Positions 16,068 to 24,567 of a stretch of 58,841 nucleotides of DNA are shown here, one piece after another. The notes under the pieces were generated by a model. The model had not been told where the DNA came from. It saw nothing but the letters and a program-made list of their open reading frames with translations, and did not search any database. Both the position numbers and the translations under genes were made by a program. This DNA comes from Terrimonas sp. Lineage in GTDB: Bacteria; Bacteroidota; Bacteroidia; Chitinophagales; Chitinophagaceae. The first letter of the stretch is position 1; every line of letters begins with the position of its first letter. Where the stretch lies: NCBI GenBank assembly GCA_016125075.1, contig WGMO01000006.1:1-58841 (forward strand), written 5' to 3'.

Positions 16068-17963
16068 ATGCATTATGTATCGGTGGAGGGATTGACAAAG
16101 TCGTATGGCATACAGCCGCTTTTTGAAAACATCTCTTTTCATATTGAAGAAGGTGATAAGATCGCCATCATTGCCCGGAATGGATATGGCAAATCAACAC
16201 TGCTCAGGATCCTGGCCGGAACGGAAACGGCTGATGAAGGGAAAGTGTGGATCAGTAAGGATGTAACCGTTGCGCTTTTTGAACAGGATCCAGTCTTTGA
16301 AGAAAACCTGAGCATCCTCGAAAATATTTTTCATCATGCGCATCCCGTTATCAATGCCATTGCACTGTATGAAGCTGCCTGCGATGACAATGACCCGGAT
16401 AAAATGAACACCGCGATCATGCTCATGGATGAACTGGGTGCCTGGGATTTTGATTCTAAAGTAAAGCAGATTCTCGGCAAACTGAATATTCACCAACTGC
16501 ACCAGGTCGTGAGTACGCTGAGCGGGGGACAAAGAAAAAGGGTCGCCCTGGCCAAAACGCTGATCGATATCGGGTTTGAGCATAAACATGTACTGCTGAT
16601 CATGGATGAACCCACGAACCATCTTGATGTTGAAATGGTGGAATGGCTGGAGAACTACCTGAACCAGGAAAAAGTCACCTTACTGATGGTGACCCACGAC
16701 CGGTATTTCCTGGATGCCGTTTGTAATGAGATCTGGGAACTGGATAAGAACGACCTGTTTGTGTACAAAGGAGATTATGAAAATTACATGGAGAAGAAAT
16801 CCGCGAGGATAGAGAGTGAATCTGCCAGTATTGATAAAGCGCGTAACCTGTACCGTAAAGAGCTCGAATGGATGCGCAAACAGCCCCGGGCAAGGACCAC
16901 CAAGTCGAAAAGCCGGCAGGATAATTTTTACAAAGTAGCCGCCAAAGCGAACCAGCCCCAGCAGGAACAACAACTGGAACTGCAGATGAAAATGAACCGG
17001 CTGGGCGGTAAAGTGGTGGAATTAAAAAAGGTCTATAAAAAATTTGATGAACAAATCATATTGAAAGGTTTTGATTACACATTCAAAAAAGGAGAAAGGA
17101 TCGGGATTGCGGGAAAGAATGGTGTGGGAAAATCGACCTTTATCAATATCATACAGGGAACGGAAAAAGCTGACAGCGGTAAAATCAATATCGGGGATAC
17201 CGTCATCTTCGGTAATTATGCACAACAGGGACTGGTGATCAAGGAAGATTGCAGGGTGATAGAATTTGTAAAAAATATTGCAGAACATTTTCCCCTGGCC
17301 AATGGAGGATCCCTCAGTGCCGTCCAGTTTTTACAATTATTCTTATTTGATCCCGACAAACAATACACCTATATCAGTAAATTGAGCGGCGGGGAAAAAA
17401 GAAGGCTCCACCTGTTGTCGATCCTGTTCAGGAACCCGAATTTCCTGATCCTGGATGAGCCCACCAATGACCTTGACCTGCCCACCCTGGGAGTGCTCGA
17501 AAACTTCCTGAATGATTTTCCCGGATGCATTCTCATCGTATCGCATGACCGTTATTTTATGGATCGTCTTGTTGATCACCTTTTTGTTTTTGAAGGCGAT
17601 GGTATCATTAAAGACTTTCCGGGTAATTACTCGCAATACAGGATCTGGCAAAAGGAACAGGAAGAAAAAGCAGTTGCACCCTCCCCGGGTATAACCCTGA
17701 ACGGCAGCGCCGGCACAGCACCGCAGCATAACGAGAAGAAAAAGAACAGAATGGGTTTCAAGGAAAAAAGAGAATTTGAGTTATTGGGCCAGGAAATTGA
17801 AGACCTGTCAAAAGAAAAAGAAAACATCACCCAGCAGCTTTCAGACGGGAACCTGCCCTTTTCAACCCTGAATAATCTTTCGGAACGTATTACCGCAATC
17901 AATAGTTTGCTGGAGGAGAAAGAGTTCAGATGGCTGGAATTGAGTGAGTTAGCTGAGCAATAA
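16068..17963 (+). CDS. ABC-F ATPase, Uup-like
   Basis: Soluble tandem-ABC protein with no membrane spans, of the ribosome-associated ABC-F class. In 631 residues: Walker A 1 at 36-44 (ARNGYGKST, Ala for the usual first Gly), LSGGQRKR at 151-158, EPTNHLD at 181-187; a charged linker at about 236-320 that reaches the P-site tRNA in this family; Walker A 2 at 349-357, LSGGEKRR at 439-446, EPTNDLD at 464-470. Residues about 555-631 form a coiled-coil C-terminal domain, as in Uup/YfmR. Homologues relieve ribosome stalling, which may apply here. Small paralogous membrane genes flank it on both sides. Confidence 0.9.
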   Translation: MHYVSVEGLTKSYGIQPLFENISFHIEEGDKIAIIARNGYGKSTLLRILAGTETADEGKVWISKDVTVALFEQDPVFEENLSILENIFHHAHPVINAIALYEAACDDNDPDKMNTAIMLMDELGAWDFDSKVKQILGKLNIHQLHQVVSTLSGGQRKRVALAKTLIDIGFEHKHVLLIMDEPTNHLDVEMVEWLENYLNQEKVTLLMVTHDRYFLDAVCNEIWELDKNDLFVYKGDYENYMEKKSARIESESASIDKARNLYRKELEWMRKQPRARTTKSKSRQDNFYKVAAKANQPQQEQQLELQMKMNRLGGKVVELKKVYKKFDEQIILKGFDYTFKKGERIGIAGKNGVGKSTFINIIQGTEKADSGKINIGDTVIFGNYAQQGLVIKEDCRVIEFVKNIAEHFPLANGGSLSAVQFLQLFLFDPDKQYTYISKLSGGEKRRLHLLSILFRNPNFLILDEPTNDLDLPTLGVLENFLNDFPGCILIVSHDRYFMDRLVDHLFVFEGDGIIKDFPGNYSQYRIWQKEQEEKAVAPSPGITLNGSAGTAPQHNEKKKNRMGFKEKREFELLGQEIEDLSKEKENITQQLSDGNLPFSTLNNLSERITAINSLLEEKEFRWLELSELAEQ

Positions 17964-17994
17964 GCTATCCGGACCCTACCCGGTCCGCATATAC

Positions 17995-18024
17995 TTGTAA
18001 AGTTCATAAATATTGCTATTTTTG
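17995..18024 (+). promoter_or_regulatory. promoter of small gene B
   Basis: TTG-N19-TATTTTTG, a full match to the Bacteroidetes promoter. The expected start near 18030 leaves a leader of about 110 nt before the ATG at 18142, unusually long for a 36-codon gene. Confidence 0.55.
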
Positions 18025-18141
18025 CATAGATAATCCAACCCTCTCTAAATCACAGAATAGTTTATTGATCCCCACTTTTTAATCCGGTACTCACTCTGGA
18101 AACCGATTAATCCGTTTGTTTAATTATTAAATTTTCTGTGT

Positions 18142-18252
18142 ATGAAAAAGATCAACTCAGCTTTGCACAATCCTAATGTACAGGGTGGTATTATTTTAAC
18201 AATCCTCTTCGTAGGTGTTGTTGTGGCATTTATGCTGTCTTTAGGAAAGTAA
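18142..18252 (+). CDS. 36-residue single-span membrane protein, copy B
   Basis: A 36-codon gene with ATG 18142 and TAA 18250-18252. The product begins MKKIN, has NPNVQGG at 10-16, a hydrophobic span at about 17-34 and ends LGK. It is a paralogue of the gene at 15843 (same length, 13 of 36 identical). It has a full promoter about 110 nt upstream and a strong hairpin terminator 44 nt downstream, so it forms its own unit. Sequence around VQGGIIL recalls the start of the first helix of NhaA, but the frame closes right after the helix. No function is known to me. Confidence 0.7.
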   Translation: MKKINSALHNPNVQGGIILTILFVGVVVAFMLSLGK

Positions 18253-18295
18253 GCACTACTTTATTCAAATTATTAGAATAACCTGTTACCGGGTT

Positions 18296-18328
18296 AAGGC
18301 TTCATATTCACTTATGAAGCCTTTTTTT
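18296..18328 (+). terminator. Rho-independent terminator after small gene B
   Basis: AAGGCTTCATA pairs with TATGAAGCCTT across a 6-nt loop, followed by a run of seven T. Its tail overlaps the stop codon of the convergent GT9 gene. Confidence 0.67.
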
Positions 18329-19316
18329 ATGCCAGGAAGGAATGGACCGCTGCCAGTATTTCATCTGTACTGATCTGGTTCATACAACGGAAATGCCCTT
18401 TGGGACATTTTTTATACCCGATTTTACTACAGGGCCTGCACCATAAATTATTGATCTCAAAACGCCGGTTCCAAACCTGCCGGTTCCCATAATAGGGATA
18501 CATGCCAAATGCAGGCACCGTATTTCCCCAGATAGCAATAACCGGTTTTCCAAATGCAGCAGCGATATGCATCAACCCGGTATCGTGGGTGATAATGAGT
18601 TTTGCCCTTTTTACAAGATCGGCACTTTCATTCAAACTGAACTTACCACAGGCGTTATAGATTTTTACAGCATCGGTTGCTGCAATCAGGTCACCGTTTG
18701 CACGATCCTCTTTCCCGCCCAATAAAACCAGGGGGTGACTGATCCTGCTGCAGAGATCTTTGAGTTTTTCGACCGGCATTTTTTTGGTTGCATGTGCCGC
18801 ACCGATCACCACCCCAATATAACCGGCATGGTGGGCCGCAGGAATATCTATTTGCTGCACCTGCTCATTTTCCGGGATAAAATAATCAAGACCCATTCCG
18901 TCGTTCTGTACAGAAAATGATGCAACAGTTGCCAGATACCGGTCTACAATATGGATATCCGGCATCAGGTTCCATTTAAGATTGGTATAAATGAATTTGC
19001 GCGTATTGAGTTTGTGAAATGAGAAATGTGGTACGCCCAATGCATTTTTCACCCGAAGGGTCCGAAGGTTATGATGCAGATCTATCACATAATCGAATTC
19101 CTCCAGTTGCAACTCATGTATCATTAATTCCCAGCTATGGGCCAATACATGGATCTTATCAATATAGGGGTTGGCCGCGACAACCGGCAAGAAGACCTCC
19201 TTGGTCAGGAAATGAATTGCTGCCCCTTCGACCTGTTTTTTTAAACAGCGGATAACCGGTGTGGTCAGCACAATGTCACCGATGGATGAAAAACGTATGA
19301 TCAGGAATTTTGGCAT
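18327..19316 (-). CDS. glycosyltransferase family 9, LPS heptosyltransferase-like
   Basis: Transfers heptose from ADP-heptose to lipopolysaccharide core, by family. The 329-residue protein has the GT9 N-terminal pattern FLIIRFSSIGDIVLTTP (4-20) and the C-terminal donor-site segment HDTGLMHIAAAFGKPVIAIW near 244-263. No signal peptide; expected at the cytoplasmic face of the inner membrane. It is the last gene of a closely spaced minus-strand series (DAACS symporter, DedA, MFS, GT9). hldD at 1 kb would make the donor sugar. Whether the acceptor is core heptose or another sugar cannot be read from the sequence. Confidence 0.85.
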   Translation of the reverse strand: MPKFLIIRFSSIGDIVLTTPVIRCLKKQVEGAAIHFLTKEVFLPVVAANPYIDKIHVLAHSWELMIHELQLEEFDYVIDLHHNLRTLRVKNALGVPHFSFHKLNTRKFIYTNLKWNLMPDIHIVDRYLATVASFSVQNDGMGLDYFIPENEQVQQIDIPAAHHAGYIGVVIGAAHATKKMPVEKLKDLCSRISHPLVLLGGKEDRANGDLIAATDAVKIYNACGKFSLNESADLVKRAKLIITHDTGLMHIAAAFGKPVIAIWGNTVPAFGMYPYYGNRQVWNRRFEINNLWCRPCSKIGYKKCPKGHFRCMNQISTDEILAAVHSFLA

Positions 19317-19339
19317 GTTGTCAGGCAGGGAAGCTGGCC

Positions 19340-20584
19340 CTAATCCGGTTTTTTGTCAGTTTCAAGATATTCAAGGTCTTTCCCAAAAGTTTCCTTTGTA
19401 AAATAAGCCGCCGTGACCGTGATGAGCATCAGGATGATCGCTGCCAGCCATCCACCCGTATAGAAATCGGTTATTCCCCTCAGGAACTGGAACAAAGGTG
19501 TTATGAAAACAGCCAGCAGACCCCGCACCATATTCGGGATGGTGGTTGCGGCCGTTGCCCGCAGGTTGGTACCGAACTGTTCGGCCCCCATCGTTACAAA
19601 AATGGCCCAGAAGCCGGTGCCAAACCCTAAACCGGCACAGATCCAGTACATCCGGGCGGCAGTTCCGTTCCATTGCGCCGTAAAAAACAACAGCATAAAA
19701 ACTGCAGTAATGCCGTAAAAAATATAGAGTGCTTTTTTTCTGCTCTTTAACCACTGACTCAGAAAGCCCACTATGATGTCGCCGACCGAAATGGCAACAT
19801 AGGCAAACATAATGGCTTTACCGGGATCGATCTCTTCGGTAATACCCATTATCTTCCCAAACTCTTTAGAAAAGAACACCAATACCCCGATCACAAACCA
19901 GGTAGGCAGGCCAATCAGTATGCCCAGCAAATAACGGGTGAATCTTTCGCGGTTCGTGAACAGCATCAGGAAATTCCCTTTCTGTACCTTCATTTTCTGT
20001 ACCGCCCGGAACATCCCGGATTCATAAACGGAGACCCGAAGAATCAATAAAAGCAGGCCCAATGCCCCGCCTATAAAATAACAGGTACGCCAGTTGAAAT
20101 TCTCTTTGATAATAAATGCCACTATAGCACCTGTAAGACCAATACCGGCCACCAGGGATGTGGCAATACCTCTTTTTTCTTTGGCAATCAACTCCGAAAC
20201 CAGTGTAATACCCACTCCCAGTTCGCCTGCTAATCCCAAACCGGCCAGGAAACGAATGATCTTGTACTGTTCTACATTGGTGACCATTCCATTGGCAATA
20301 TTGGCCAGGGAATAAAACAGGATAGAGCCAAACAAAACGCTTAACCGTCCTTTTTTATCTGCGATGATCCCGGCAATGATGCCACCGATCATCAATCCGG
20401 CCATCTGCCATTGCAGGATCGCTTCCCCTTCGATGGTCAGCTGTTCACCCGACAATCCCAGAGATTGTAAACTCTCAATGCGTATGATGGCAAACAGGAG
20501 GAGGTCGTAAATGTCAACAAAATATCCCAATGCAGCCACCAATACCGCGATGTTAAAAACAGTGACATGCTTCGATTGATTCAT
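19340..20584 (-). CDS. MFS transporter, metabolite:H+ symporter type
   Basis: A 414-residue major facilitator protein with about 12 membrane spans. The loop 2-3 motif appears as GGIIAGIIADKKGRLSVLFG near 73-92, and RFLAGLGLAGELGVGITLVSE follows, the pattern of sugar, aromatic acid or dicarboxylate MFS porters. Substrate not determinable. The ATG at 20584 lies 13 nt after the DedA stop, and the GT9 gene begins 23 nt after its own stop, so it is within one operon. Confidence 0.82.
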   Translation of the reverse strand: MNQSKHVTVFNIAVLVAALGYFVDIYDLLLFAIIRIESLQSLGLSGEQLTIEGEAILQWQMAGLMIGGIIAGIIADKKGRLSVLFGSILFYSLANIANGMVTNVEQYKIIRFLAGLGLAGELGVGITLVSELIAKEKRGIATSLVAGIGLTGAIVAFIIKENFNWRTCYFIGGALGLLLLILRVSVYESGMFRAVQKMKVQKGNFLMLFTNRERFTRYLLGILIGLPTWFVIGVLVFFSKEFGKIMGITEEIDPGKAIMFAYVAISVGDIIVGFLSQWLKSRKKALYIFYGITAVFMLLFFTAQWNGTAARMYWICAGLGFGTGFWAIFVTMGAEQFGTNLRATAATTIPNMVRGLLAVFITPLFQFLRGITDFYTGGWLAAIILMLITVTAAYFTKETFGKDLEYLETDKKPD

Positions 20585-20597
20585 ATGCTGATCAGGT

Positions 20598-21335
20598 TTA
20601 GCCTTTCACCGGCAGGTCGGGATGATCTTTTCTTTTTGAAGTGATGAGTTTGAAAATAACAGGGGCCGTGGTTACAAAAACAATCCCGATCACAATAATT
20701 TCAAGATGTTCCTTGAGGTCAAATCCAAATTCGGCCAGTATCCATTTCTGCAAAAAATAACCGGCAAAGATCATACTGGTCACCCAGGCAATGCTGCCGA
20801 TGATATTGAAAAAATGAAATTTTGTTTTATTCATTTGCACGATACCCGCCACGATGGGTGCGAAAGTCCTGATAAAAGGAAGGAACCGGGCGCCGATCAC
20901 GGCAAGGCCGCCATGTTTTTCATAAAAATCATGTGCTTCATAGAGGTATTTCTTTTTATAGAGCAGGCGGTCCTTCCAATGATACATGGCCGGCCCCACT
21001 TTTTTCCCCGTCCAATACCCCACTGCATTGCCCAGTATACCGCAAAAGGCAATAAGGGCTACCAGGACAAAAAGGTCGAGCCATTCATTCTGAACCTGGC
21101 CCAGTCCAATTAGTTTCAAAAACTGGTGGGCAAGACCGGGTCCTCCATCCTCCATTTTATGGGCAAAGATGCCGGAAACAAATAAGAGGGAATCGCCCGG
21201 GAAGAAGAACCCGACAAACAAACCCGTTTCGGCAAATACCACGAATAATAAAAGCCAGAGACCGCCATTTTCGATATAGAACTGTGGCTGCAGTAACTGG
21301 GTCCATTGAAAGGCTTCTAATAAAAACATATTCAT
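20598..21335 (-). CDS. DedA family (VTT domain) membrane protein
   Basis: DedA proteins are inner-membrane proteins recently linked to lipid carrier (undecaprenyl phosphate or phosphatidylethanolamine) flipping. The 245-residue protein has the two hallmark segments FVGFFFPGDSLLFVSG (about 39-54) and GARFLPFIRTFAPIVAGIVQ (about 149-168), the latter with the conserved basic residue and proline of the re-entrant loop. Two start codons (21335 and 21329) are possible. It lies 11 nt after the symporter stop and 13 nt before the MFS gene. A link to the GT9 gene in cell envelope synthesis is plausible but inferred. Confidence 0.87.
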   Translation of the reverse strand: MNMFLLEAFQWTQLLQPQFYIENGGLWLLLFVVFAETGLFVGFFFPGDSLLFVSGIFAHKMEDGGPGLAHQFLKLIGLGQVQNEWLDLFVLVALIAFCGILGNAVGYWTGKKVGPAMYHWKDRLLYKKKYLYEAHDFYEKHGGLAVIGARFLPFIRTFAPIVAGIVQMNKTKFHFFNIIGSIAWVTSMIFAGYFLQKWILAEFGFDLKEHLEIIVIGIVFVTTAPVIFKLITSKRKDHPDLPVKG

Positions 21336-21346
21336 AAAAGTAAAGA

Positions 21347-22735
21347 TTAAATAGCGTCTGCAAGTTTTTCATCAAATGCCAACGCCTTTTCGTCGTCAAA
21401 TTCGCCCTCCCAGCGGGCCACTACACAACTGGCCAGGCAATTACCCACCACATTGATAGAGGTTCGGGCCATGTCCATTAATTCATCAATGCCAAAAATA
21501 GCGGCAATGGGCCATAAGGGTAAATGAAACTGGTCTGCCGTTGCAATTAATATCACCAGGGAGGCCCGGGGGACGGCTGCGACACCCTTGCTCGTCAGCA
21601 TGAGGATCAGCCCCATGGTAACCTGCTGCCCGATGGATAAAGGGATATTGGCGGCCTGTGCCACAAAGACGGATGCCAGTGAAAGGTACAAGGTAGTCCC
21701 ATCAAGATTAAACGTATACCCGGTTGGAATAACAAAGGAAACAATCTTGCGGGGCACCCCGAATTTTTCCATATTCTCAATGGCCTTGGGCAATGCCGAA
21801 TCAGAACTGGTGGTGGCAAAAGCAATCGAAACCGGTTCCCGGATAGCCTGGATGAATTTCACAATTGGCAACTTGATGATCATCGCCACCGGCAACAGTA
21901 CACATAGAATAAAAACAATCAAAGAGGCATATAAGGTCAGCACTAATTTGAAAAGATTGTGCAGCACCCCAATTCCTAAATGCCCGACAGTAAAAGCCAT
22001 GGCAGCACCGATACCGATCGGGGCAAAATACATGATAATGTTGGTGAACTTAAACATGGCTTCCGAAAGACTTTCACAGGCACGCAACATCGGTCTTTTC
22101 TTATCCTCACTCAGCATAGCAAGACCGATGGCAAACAATACAGAAAAGACAACAATTTGTAACACTTTCCCCTCGTATATGGCCTTAATAAAATTGGAAG
22201 GGAAAATATCCACAATATGCTCATCCCAGCTCATTGCCGTTGTTTCAGGTAATTTTTCCAGTATTTCCGGTTGCACAATCCCCGACCCTGCCTGCGATAA
22301 ATTGATTGCTATCAACCCAATGATCAGGGCAATTGATGTTACAATTTCAAAGTATAACAATGATTTCCATCCTAACCTGCCCACCTGTTTCAAATTGGAG
22401 TGGCCAGCAATCCCCACCACCAATGTTGAAAAAAGCAGGGGGGCTACAATGGCTTTGACCAGGTTCAGGAATATCTGCCGGAGAAATTTCAAATCCTGGG
22501 AAAATGCCGGAAACTCAAAACCGACAATGACGCCCAATACCATGGATGTCATGATCCATGCCGTCAGCGATTTTTTGTACCAGGAATACAGACAGAGCGA
22601 GAGCACGAATAACCATCGGCTGCCAGAGAGTACAAGAGGATTCATACTGATACCACCATACCAGTCAGCCACATGAAGAATGGCCGTGAGACCCAGAACT
22701 ATCAAGACGACTAATGTTGCCCTTTTTAAATTCAT
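21347..22735 (-). CDS. dicarboxylate/amino acid:cation symporter (DAACS, GltP/DctA-like)
   Basis: Sodium- or proton-coupled uptake of glutamate, aspartate or C4-dicarboxylates. The 462-residue protein has about eight membrane spans plus the two hairpin signature regions: serine-rich AFATTSSDSALPKAIENM near 306-323 and GYTFNLDGTTLYLSLASVF near 337-355, as in GltPh. The N-terminal 50 residues add two extra hydrophobic segments. First gene of a minus-strand series; a -7 element lies 23 nt before the start. Exact substrate unknown. Confidence 0.9.
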   Translation of the reverse strand: MNLKRATLVVLIVLGLTAILHVADWYGGISMNPLVLSGSRWLFVLSLCLYSWYKKSLTAWIMTSMVLGVIVGFEFPAFSQDLKFLRQIFLNLVKAIVAPLLFSTLVVGIAGHSNLKQVGRLGWKSLLYFEIVTSIALIIGLIAINLSQAGSGIVQPEILEKLPETTAMSWDEHIVDIFPSNFIKAIYEGKVLQIVVFSVLFAIGLAMLSEDKKRPMLRACESLSEAMFKFTNIIMYFAPIGIGAAMAFTVGHLGIGVLHNLFKLVLTLYASLIVFILCVLLPVAMIIKLPIVKFIQAIREPVSIAFATTSSDSALPKAIENMEKFGVPRKIVSFVIPTGYTFNLDGTTLYLSLASVFVAQAANIPLSIGQQVTMGLILMLTSKGVAAVPRASLVILIATADQFHLPLWPIAAIFGIDELMDMARTSINVVGNCLASCVVARWEGEFDDEKALAFDEKLADAI

Positions 22736-22757
22736 ATCGCCGGTTTGCGTAAAGTAC

Positions 22758-22765
22758 CAAAACTA
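22758..22765 (-). promoter_or_regulatory. -7 promoter element of the DAACS symporter operon
   Basis: TAGTTTTG on the minus strand, exact TAnnTTTG, 22 nt before the ATG at 22735. No TTG at standard spacing. Confidence 0.35.
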
Positions 22766-22904
22766 AGGAATTGAGTGGAAAAATTAGAGCCCTATTTCAT
22801 CGATTCCGTTTACCATTTATCGCAATAATTATCAAAAAATGAATGAATTATATCCAAAATTTAAAATAAGTAAATATCTTACCCGCTTTAACAAAACGAA
22901 ACCA

Positions 22905-24530
22905 ATGAGAAATAGCCTTCGCAAAAAAGTTATTCTTTCTTTTTTGTTTTTATTGCCGGCCATCCTCTTTGCCCAGGGTGATCAAAAAGCAGGGCTGGAC
23001 CAGCGTATCAACGAGTGGTTTGAACCCAAAACCCGGGTCTGGGAAAGTATTGTATTCTGGCAGGTACCCGGTACCGGTATCCCCCTGGTGGTTTTCGTTC
23101 TTGTGCTGGGTGCCTTGTTTTTCACGCTTCGTTTCAAATTTGTAAATATTGCAAAATTCCCATTGGCTTTAAGGGTTGTTCGTGGTAAATATGATGACAT
23201 TGAACACCAAAGTGCTGCAGAAAAAGCACCGGTGAATATAGTGGATGGTGATATCGTTGATACCATCAGGGATGAAAGCAAGGATGGCGAAGTAAGCCAT
23301 TTCCAGGCGCTGGCAACAGCTGTTTCCGGTACCGTAGGGCTTGGCAATATTGCCGGTGTTGCCGTGGCGATCGCCATTGGGGGCCCGGGTGCCACCTTCT
23401 GGATGATCATCTGTGGTTTATTAGGGATGTCGACAAAATTTGTTGAATGTACACTCGGGGTTAAATACCGTGATATCGGACCAGACGGTACGGTTTACGG
23501 AGGCCCGATGTATTACCTGACCAAAGGTTTAAAAGAAAGAGGAATGACCGGTTTGGGAAAGGCGCTGGCCGTCTTATTCGCAGTTCTCTGTGTGGGTGCC
23601 TCATTTGGTGGCGGTAATGCAGTACAGGCCAACCAGGCAACACAACAACTGATTTCTTCATTCGGACTGACCAATGATGGATCCATGGGTACCATCATTG
23701 GTATCATCCTGGCCATTGTGGTCGGTTTTGTCATTATCGGCGGTATCAAAAGGATCGCATCCGTAACCGAAAAGATCGTTCCCTTTATGGCCATCATCTA
23801 TATCGGCGCCTGCCTGGTTGTTATTTTGGGCGATATCGGATACGCAGGTGCAGCACTAAAAAACATCTTCACACAGGCATTTACTCCCCAGGCAGGATTA
23901 GGCGGCATGTTTGGCGTTTTGATCCAGGGCTTCAGGAGGGCTGCATTTTCCAATGAAGCGGGTGCCGGCTCAGCAGCCATTGCCCACTCAGCGGTTAAAA
24001 CAAAATATCCGGCCTCTGAAGGGATCGTTGCACTGCTGGAACCCTTTATTGATACGGTGGTCATTTGTACGATGACAGCCGTTGTTATTGTGATTTATAA
24101 CCAGCGGATGGATGCATTTGCCTATGGGGGCGATGGAGCCGGTAATGTAGTGATCGGTGGTACTAATGTAGGGGGTGTTGACCTTACTTCCATGGCATTT
24201 AAAAGTGTGATCCCGTGGTTTCCCTATGTACTGACCCTTGCGGTGGTTTTATTTGCCGTATCCACCATGATCTCCTGGTCATATTATGGTTTGCAATCCT
24301 GGAAATATCTTTTTGGCAGAAGCAAGCTCTCCGACCTTACGTATAAACTGATCTTTGTTTTGTTCATCATCATTGGATCCGCTGCTTCCATGCAGGCGGT
24401 ATTCAGTTTCTCTGATGCCATGATACTGGCGCTTGTGTTCCCAAATATGCTGGGATTGTTACTCCTGTTTCCGAAAGTACGAGAAGAACTGAAAAGATAC
24501 CTGCATGCGATTAAAAGCCATAAATCCTAA
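22905..24530 (+). CDS. alanine/glycine:sodium symporter (AGCS family)
   Basis: Sodium-coupled uptake of alanine or glycine. The start at ATG 22905 gives a signal-like MRNSLRKKVILSFLFLLPA and about 541 residues; an in-frame ATG at 22839 would add 22. Family segments are HFQALATAVSGTVGLGNIAG, GGPMYYLTKGL and AAFSNEAGAGSAAIAHSAV. It is longer than usual (about 450-480) because of an N-terminal region with a signal-like hydrophobic stretch and a hydrophilic insertion before HFQAL. An APC permease starts 37 nt downstream, probably co-transcribed. Confidence 0.91.
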   Translation: MRNSLRKKVILSFLFLLPAILFAQGDQKAGLDQRINEWFEPKTRVWESIVFWQVPGTGIPLVVFVLVLGALFFTLRFKFVNIAKFPLALRVVRGKYDDIEHQSAAEKAPVNIVDGDIVDTIRDESKDGEVSHFQALATAVSGTVGLGNIAGVAVAIAIGGPGATFWMIICGLLGMSTKFVECTLGVKYRDIGPDGTVYGGPMYYLTKGLKERGMTGLGKALAVLFAVLCVGASFGGGNAVQANQATQQLISSFGLTNDGSMGTIIGIILAIVVGFVIIGGIKRIASVTEKIVPFMAIIYIGACLVVILGDIGYAGAALKNIFTQAFTPQAGLGGMFGVLIQGFRRAAFSNEAGAGSAAIAHSAVKTKYPASEGIVALLEPFIDTVVICTMTAVVIVIYNQRMDAFAYGGDGAGNVVIGGTNVGGVDLTSMAFKSVIPWFPYVLTLAVVLFAVSTMISWSYYGLQSWKYLFGRSKLSDLTYKLIFVLFIIIGSAASMQAVFSFSDAMILALVFPNMLGLLLLFPKVREELKRYLHAIKSHKS

Positions 24531-24567
24531 CCGAAATACTTAACTTAGAACGATTAAAAACCCACGA

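Noticed and set aside
16103-16202. ABC-F Walker A with Ala for Gly as an inactive site
   Set aside because: The GKST part and the Walker B EPTNHLD are intact; the first position of the loop varies among active proteins.
17970-17987. CGGACC/GGTCCG hairpin as terminator of the ABC-F gene
   Set aside because: A 6-bp stem is present 6 nt after the stop, but no T run follows it.
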